From Omphiscola glabra (lineage: Eukaryota > Mollusca > Gastropoda > Lymnaeidae), in the NCBI GenBank assembly GCA_964017045.1, contig OZ024809.1, forward strand, positions 13,894,307 through 13,958,306: a stretch of 64,000 nt of DNA, in the 5' to 3' direction. Every line of letters begins with the position of its first letter. The stretch's first letter is position 1. The notes below the pieces were generated by a model. It worked only from the letters and a program-made list of their open reading frames with translations. It made no database searches and had not been told where the DNA came from. Below, one piece after another: positions 61,001 to 64,000 of the stretch. A program made the position numbers and the translations under genes.

Positions 61001-63817
61001 TTGCCAGGTCTCCCTGGTGACGAGGGGCCTTTTGGAATGCCTGGTGATCCCGGTCTAGACGTGAGTAGGGACATGCAGTTTTAATTCATTTCCCATAAGG
61101 TGTCAGAAATAGAAAGTTTTAAATTTTGGAAGGGCCTACATGACACTGCAGGTTTTATTACACAGTCATGTTAATAGCTATCTTTTGACACTAACTTGAT
61201 GCTAAAGGTTTTGTAAATAGTTGTGGGTATGCAAAGGGAGCACAGCAATTTTCTATTTTAAAATTTTCTTTATGCTTAAAGATCATGTACATTTAATTTA
61301 GGTTGAAACTTAATGATGTTATGAGTGGTGTATCAGATGGGGGGGGGGGGGAGGTTTAGTCCTGGTTTCACTTTTGGGGTTTATATATAATATTATATAA
61401 ATAAATGGCTTGTGTGTGTGTTAGGGGGACAAACCTTTGGTGATCCACCCATTTGTCATTTAATTAAGGTACCCCACTGTATGTTATACTCCCATGTGTT
61501 TTTTGGGGAAGGGAAAAAAAAGCTTATATGCTGTGACCATTAATTAATTATGCCATTTATCCCCCCCCCCCTTTTTTGGGGCACAGGCCTTCTAGAAGAA
61601 TTTACCATTCATCTCAATCCTATGCTTTCCTCTTCAGTTGCTTTCAAGTGTGTCCCATACTTTTTGTGTGTCTGCCTCTAACTCGCCTCTCCATGTATTC
61701 TTAGGCTTTCTTTTTTTTTTCCTGTGGATTCCATGTTAGGGATTACCTGGTGAAATTTTCTGGGGGTTTACGAGTACTGTTGCCTATCCATTGATGACCA
61801 TTAAATTAATCACTTTCAACATATTGTATTTGAAAAGGGTCTTAAAGGCTATTCTGGACTCAAAGGAGAAAAGGGAGATGCTGGGAAAGAAGTTATTGGA
61901 AAAATCGGACCTATGGTAAGTTGATTTCATACTCTGATGCAGTACAGCATACATGTTTAAAAATTGTCAGCGCCTTGTTGGAATGATGGTCAGCATCCAC
62001 CAGACAGCTGTAGTCCAAGATAAAAAAACTCATGTTCTGGTTTGAGATCGGCATCCACAGGACAAATGTATTCCAAGATAAGGCAACACACATCTGGTTA
62101 GAATGATGGCCGGCATCCACTGGACGGTTGTAGTCCAAGATAAGGCAACGCACGTCTGGTTAGAATGATGGCCCGCATCCATCGGATGGTTGTAGTCCAA
62201 GATAAGGCAACGCACGTCTGGTTAGAATGATGGCCCGCATCCATCGGATGGTTGTAGTCCAAGATAAGGCAACGCACGTCTGGTTAGAATGATGGCCGGC
62301 ATCCACTGGACGGTTGTAGTCCAAGATAAGGCATGTCTGTTTAGAATGAAAACTAAATGTGTTAAGAGCTTAATTACATGGTATTATTTGTAAATGTTTA
62401 AGAGAAAGATTTGATCTCCATCATTTCATTAAAAAAAAAAAATTATGAGTTAAGTTACTTAAAACACCTTGACTGGCTCCTTAGTACAGTTAAAGTGTGA
62501 CTGCTTTCAGTTAAAGTGTGACTGCTTTCAGTTAAAGTATGACTGCTTTCTTTCCCCGTGCAACTAGTTGAATTACACATAATCCTTAGTATTTTCTTTA
62601 AACCATCCATTCCTCAGGGCAAATAAAAAAATGTGTGCATCTACTTCTTTACAAAACTGGCTAAATCGTGTATTCTTGCCAGCTGTGAAATTAATGTGTT
62701 ACTCTAAATTTACTCAGTGTAACCATGACCTAGAGTAGTCTTCACACAAAACATGCAATTCAGTACTTTAGTTCCACCCAATACTAAGCTGTGAATCCCC
62801 CCCCCCCCCACCCCAATAAAGGCCCATAATGTTTTAAAGACCAGACTCTTCATCTCTAGCAATAGCAAAATGAATGTTTAAAACTGCATTGAAAACTTTC
62901 ATCTAAATACTTTTATTTGACTCGGGTGTGTCCACTGTCCCTAAAATAAGACTCTCAGGACACGGACTGGAACAAATGACCTGAGGACATGTTTTTTTTT
63001 AGCTTAATAAATATCTTGATGTCAACTTTCATTGATGTACTTCTATTTGAAATAAATTGGGGCAGTAATCGGTCAAACATCTGGTGATTGATTTTTGTTG
63101 TATTTTCCTTGTTGCCCAGGGTGATAAGGGTGAGTCTGGTGATGATGGCGTTGCCGGTGTCGCAGGGAACCCCTTAAATATCACAATCACTGCGGGAGAC
63201 AAAGGTGATCCTGGAGACAAGGGTCCTAAAGGTCCCGAGGGTGACAGAGGCTCTAAAGGTGAACTTGGCCAACAAGTAAGTCTTGTTTAAGAATTTTCTA
63301 GAGATTTCATTTTTTTAAAAATTGTATATTCTATTTTGAAGGATGATATCTATTGAATTCATTGCAGATGGTTTACTTCTGAGTAAAATTCATCTTCACT
63401 TTAAAGAATTCAAGAGACGTATGAAAATATTTTTATGGGGTTGTTTTTGCACGCGCAATCAAGGCCAGGGCCTTGTGGTGTCGACTTGAAAATTGGTTTA
63501 AATAAGTTTATTATAAGTAAACAACAAATATTTAGAATAGATTTACTATGCATCAACTGCACTACTGGCAGGGCCTTCACCAATGACCCCATGCAATCTC
63601 TTGAGCCCCACATGCTGCCCAAAGGAACAGCCCTGGTGACCTTCTGCTAGATATTACTATGTTTTAAAAAAGTCTTAGATCTTGGTTTGTAATAAGTGGT
63701 GGTAGGGTGAGGCCCTCATTCAACTTACTCAATGCTGCTCTGTTTCGGTCCTAGGGAAGGCAGGGTCCTCCAGGAAGCAAGGGACCCCCAGGCATGGAAG
63801 GACCTGCAGGTAGGCGG
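49007..63817 (+). CDS. COL4A1: Type IV collagen α1-like chain, 5' part (11 exons, continues past right edge)
   Basis: Basement-membrane collagen subunit. Visible exons are 49007-49093, 58089-58142, 58508-58642, 59308-59352, 59618-59680, 59940-60020, 60216-60293, 60998-61060, 61838-61915, 63120-63275 and 63755-63817, 903 bp or 301 residues, all joined at phase 0. Residues 1-29 are a signal peptide. C31, C34, C38, C40 form the 7S cysteine block. Gly-X-Y repeats follow from residue 48, with short interruptions in exons 7, 9 and 10. The triplet counts 15, 5, 7 and 9, the GERGLPGL start, the GCNGTK motif (C124, N125 in an N-x-T sequon) and an interruption just after GEPGE all line up with my memory of human α1, so I call it α1-like. 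An in-frame TGA at 48977-48979 supports the chosen ATG. It is divergently paired with the α2-like gene. The C-terminal NC1 domain is not in the window. Confidence 0.92.
49550..49985 (+). repeat. 26-bp tandem array, ~17 copies
   Basis: Unit TTTGATTTGAGCAGCTTATT plus TAGTAC, highly uniform, in α1 intron 1. Confidence 0.97.
50640..51070 (+). repeat. Imperfect ~55-65-bp array split by a MITE
   Basis: Units contain GCGTCACTCACCTCC, ACGCTCTAGATACGCCACTG and AATGCCCCTAATG. The MITE at 50794-50980 interrupts it. Confidence 0.8.
50794..50980 (-). mobile_element. hAT-type MITE, 'GGCGTAGCGAG' family
   Basis: Same family as 10991-11168, opposite orientation. Flanks ctcacctc and ctcacccc (7 of 8). It sits inside an older imperfect tandem array, splitting it. 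Confidence 0.85.
51190..51410 (+). repeat. ~90-bp duplication with G tracts
   Basis: Two copies containing GTACCGAGGCGTGTATCTAG and GAAACAGA, separated by poly-G runs. Confidence 0.75.
51851..52056 (+). mobile_element. hAT-type MITE, 'TTTGGCGCCCGG' family
   Basis: Begins CAGGGGCGTAGCTGGGGC and ends TTAGCTACGCATCTG. Perfect 8-bp duplications ggcccatg. The interior repeats the block GTCTGGCGCCCA twice. Confidence 0.87.
52762..52876 (+). mobile_element. Possible hAT MITE
   Basis: CAGCGTTTCCCGAAC at the left and GGGGGAACGCTG at the right are imperfect inverted repeats, and the interior is GC-rich. No convincing target duplication was found. Confidence 0.4.
53156..53331 (+). mobile_element. SPIN-like hAT MITE
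   Basis: Starts CAGTGGTTCTCAGCG and ends GGTTGAGAACCGCTG. Flanks gtctaatt and ctctaatt match at 7 of 8. It lacks part of the middle found in the other copies and has a poly-C run. Confidence 0.85.
54571..54724 (+). mobile_element. Probable hAT MITE
   Basis: Begins CAGGAGCGTATCTAGG; the right end TCTCCAGTG is weak. Perfect 8-bp duplications cctctaat support insertion. Confidence 0.6.
55161..55497 (-). mobile_element. hAT-type MITE interrupted by a copy of itself
   Basis: Outer element with ends CAGTGGCGTAGCGAGC and CTCGCTACGCCACTG and perfect duplications ccactttg. Removing the inner copy (55289-55455) and one copy of its target duplication restores a typical family member. Confidence 0.9.
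55289..55455 (+). mobile_element. Nested hAT-type MITE, same family
   Basis: 167 bp, ends CAGTGGCGTAGCGAGA and TCGCTACGCCACTG. It lies inside 55161-55497, flanked by perfect 8-bp duplications cccggggc that are part of the host element. Orientation is opposite to the host. Confidence 0.92.
55965..56128 (+). mobile_element. MITE with 23-bp terminal repeats and 8-bp duplication
   Basis: The left end GGCTAATTCAGATAGATCG and the reverse complement of the right end GGTAAATTCGGATAGATCG agree over 23 bp with a few mismatches. Perfect duplications tgttaaat. The interior contains TTAGGGTTCAGGTTAAG. Confidence 0.85.
56888..56979 (-). mobile_element. Short MITE related to 55965-56128
   Basis: 92 bp. 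Ends GGTAAATGTGTAGC and TACATTTCAGCC; flanks aaaacaaa and aaaacgaa (7 of 8). Its reverse strand contains TTAGGGTTCAGGTTAGG, shared with the previous element. Confidence 0.65.
57640..57960. other. GC-rich island of unknown origin in α1 intron 1
   Basis: About 320 bp that stand out from strongly AT-rich surroundings just before the 7S exon. Open frames of 67 (+) and 87 (-) codons exist but match no family I know. It may be a retroelement fragment or an intronic regulatory CpG cluster. Confidence 0.3.
58089..58142 (+). CDS. COL4A1: COL4A1-like exon 2 (7S cysteine block)
   Basis: 54 bp, acceptor CATTTTTCAG, donor GTAAGTTCTG, encoding [18 protein letters not shown]. The C-x2-C-x3-C-x-C pattern followed by a Lys-Gly is the 7S start. 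It lies after a 9.0-kb intron. Confidence 0.93.
58508..58642 (+). CDS. COL4A1: COL4A1-like exon 3 (15 triplets)
   Basis: 135 bp encoding fifteen Gly-X-Y triplets that start [13 protein letters not shown]. The acceptor is TTAATCTAG. The donor reads GTACAC, weaker than the GTAAGT used by most neighbours, but it is the only position that keeps the Gly-X-Y register into exon 4. Confidence 0.93.
58880..59020 (+). repeat. ~70-bp tandem duplication in α1 intron 3
   Basis: Two copies sharing GGTTCATAATACAGCATGTG-like and ATGAAGCCAATGATGG-like segments. Confidence 0.85.
59308..59352 (+). CDS. COL4A1: COL4A1-like exon 4 (5 triplets)
   Basis: 45 bp, acceptor CTCAACATAG, donor GTAAGTATTA, encoding [15 protein letters not shown]. 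It is the counterpart of the 45-bp α2-like exon. Confidence 0.93.
59618..59680 (+). CDS. COL4A1: COL4A1-like exon 5 (GCNGTK motif)
   Basis: 63 bp, acceptor ATCTTTGTAG, donor GTATGAGGAT. Seven triplets end in GYPGCNGTK. The lone Cys and the N-G-T sequon are known features of the collagen IV 7S region; the Asn is glycosylated in vertebrates. Confidence 0.95.
59940..60020 (+). CDS. COL4A1: COL4A1-like exon 6 (9 triplets)
   Basis: 81 bp, acceptor TTTTTTTTAG, donor GTACGTTTTG, encoding nine triplets rich in G-P and G-L/F-P and ending GSPGMK. Confidence 0.95.
60216..60293 (+). CDS. COL4A1: COL4A1-like exon 7 (first triple-helix interruption)
   Basis: 78 bp, acceptor CTATTTTAG, donor GTTAGTTTGG. 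It reads [20 protein letters not shown] and continues to GIE. The stretch between GEPG and GLKGER breaks the Gly-X-Y rhythm, at the place where vertebrate α1 also has its first interruption. Confidence 0.93.
60535..60982 (+). repeat. 37-bp array at the end of α1 intron 7
   Basis: Twelve copies of a unit containing CTTGCAGATGTTACAATCAC and TTTTAAAATAATGCTGA. Each copy offers a CAG preceded by CTGAC, similar to a 3' splice site. The last partial copy ends about 15 bases before the true acceptor of exon 8. Confidence 0.95.
60998..61060 (+). CDS. COL4A1: COL4A1-like exon 8 (7 triplets)
   Basis: 63 bp, acceptor TATAAAACAG, donor GTGAGTAGGG, seven perfect triplets starting [10 protein letters not shown]. 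It is directly preceded by a 37-bp minisatellite that ends about 20 bases before the acceptor. Confidence 0.93.
61838..61915 (+). CDS. COL4A1: COL4A1-like exon 9
   Basis: 78 bp encoding [16 protein letters not shown], a short break GKEVI, then GKIGPM. The donor is GTAAGTTGAT. The acceptor TTTGAAAAG has a purine-rich end and no pyrimidine tract in its last bases, but the Gly-X-Y register and length fit only this position. Confidence 0.88.
61970..62335 (+). repeat. ~62-bp tandem array in α1 intron 9
   Basis: The unit contains GTCTGGTTAGAATGATGGCC, GCATCCATCGGATGG and TTGTAGTCCAAGATAAGGCA, about six copies; two central copies look identical. Confidence 0.95.
62483..62552 (+). repeat. 20-bp tandem array, 3 copies
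   Basis: Unit CAGTTAAAGTGTGACTGCTT. Confidence 0.93.
63120..63275 (+). CDS. COL4A1: COL4A1-like exon 10
   Basis: 156 bp, acceptor CTTGTTGCCCAG, donor GTAAGTCTTG, encoding 52 residues. Five triplets, then the interruption [10 protein letters not shown] with an N-I-T sequon at residue 248, then nine lysine- and aspartate-rich triplets ([16 protein letters not shown]). Confidence 0.94.
63755..63817 (+). CDS. COL4A1: COL4A1-like exon 11 (last in window)
   Basis: 63 bp, acceptor TCGGTCCTAG, donor GTAAGTAGTC, encoding seven triplets [19 protein letters not shown] then RR. An internal CAGGTAGG at about 63807 could be an alternative donor but would break phase 0. Confidence 0.9.
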
Positions 63818-64000
63818 GTAAGTAGTCACACGTTTCTTTAAACAGTTTGTAGTGACAACAACTCCAAGAGGACCATGCCTATTGTAGCCATTTTTTTTTT
63901 CAAAAAAGGGAATGGGCTCAAGCACAGGAAAAGAAATAACAAAGGGTGGTGCAAATAAAATAAATAACTTGGGTGGTGCAAATAAAAGATATAACAAAGG

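Noticed and set aside
61737..61760. Collagen-like GGATTACCTGGT after a good acceptor
   Set aside because: Only three codons look collagenous, the next GT would break frame, and the register between exons 8 and 9 is already complete.

Overview
This is a piece of animal nuclear DNA, with spliced genes, large introns and many tandem repeats and short transposons. It is not bacterial: there are no operons and no long unique ORFs, and coding sequence is confined to short exons with GT-AG borders. The repeat style (poly-G/poly-C tracts, many minisatellites, hAT-type MITEs) and a MITE family resembling SPIN elements, which I recall being reported from a pond snail, make a mollusc, perhaps a heterobranch gastropod, the best guess. 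That assignment is inference only.

The core of the window is a head-to-head pair of type IV (basement-membrane) collagen genes. The minus-strand gene starts at 47527 and runs leftward off the window edge. It has five visible coding exons (47517-47527, 47146-47200, 24278-24379, 22389-22523, 2801-2845) giving 116 residues: a signal peptide, the cysteine-rich 7S start and Gly-X-Y repeats. It is α2-like. The plus-strand gene starts at 49007 and runs rightward off the window edge. It has eleven visible coding exons (49007-63817) giving 301 residues and is α1-like. All exon joins keep frame, and nearly every collagen exon begins with a Gly codon. The two genes share the 135-bp and 45-bp exons at the same place in the 7S region, as expected for ancient duplicates. 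The 1479 bp between the two start codons should hold a shared bidirectional promoter; it contains a GC box and CCAAT-type motifs.

Region by region: 1-2800 is the α2 intron continuing off the left edge; 2846-22388 is a 19.5-kb α2 intron packed with minisatellites, including a 1.4-kb, 18-bp array; 22389-24379 holds two α2 exons; 24380-47145 is a 22.8-kb α2 intron with more arrays and MITEs; 47146-49093 holds the two signal-peptide regions and the promoter; 49094-58088 is α1 intron 1 with MITE clusters; 58089-63817 holds the densely spaced α1 7S and triple-helix exons. I found no convincing nested protein gene, tRNA or rRNA. The long ORFs inside arrays are artefacts of repeat units whose length is a multiple of three.

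The products of the two genes are expected to co-assemble as α1(2)α2(1) heterotrimers in the ER and be secreted into basement membranes, which would explain coupled transcription from one promoter. The most interesting non-coding observations are at least five SPIN-like hAT MITEs with 8-bp target duplications, a MITE inserted into another copy of its own family, and two copies of one element that carry different minisatellites at the same internal position.
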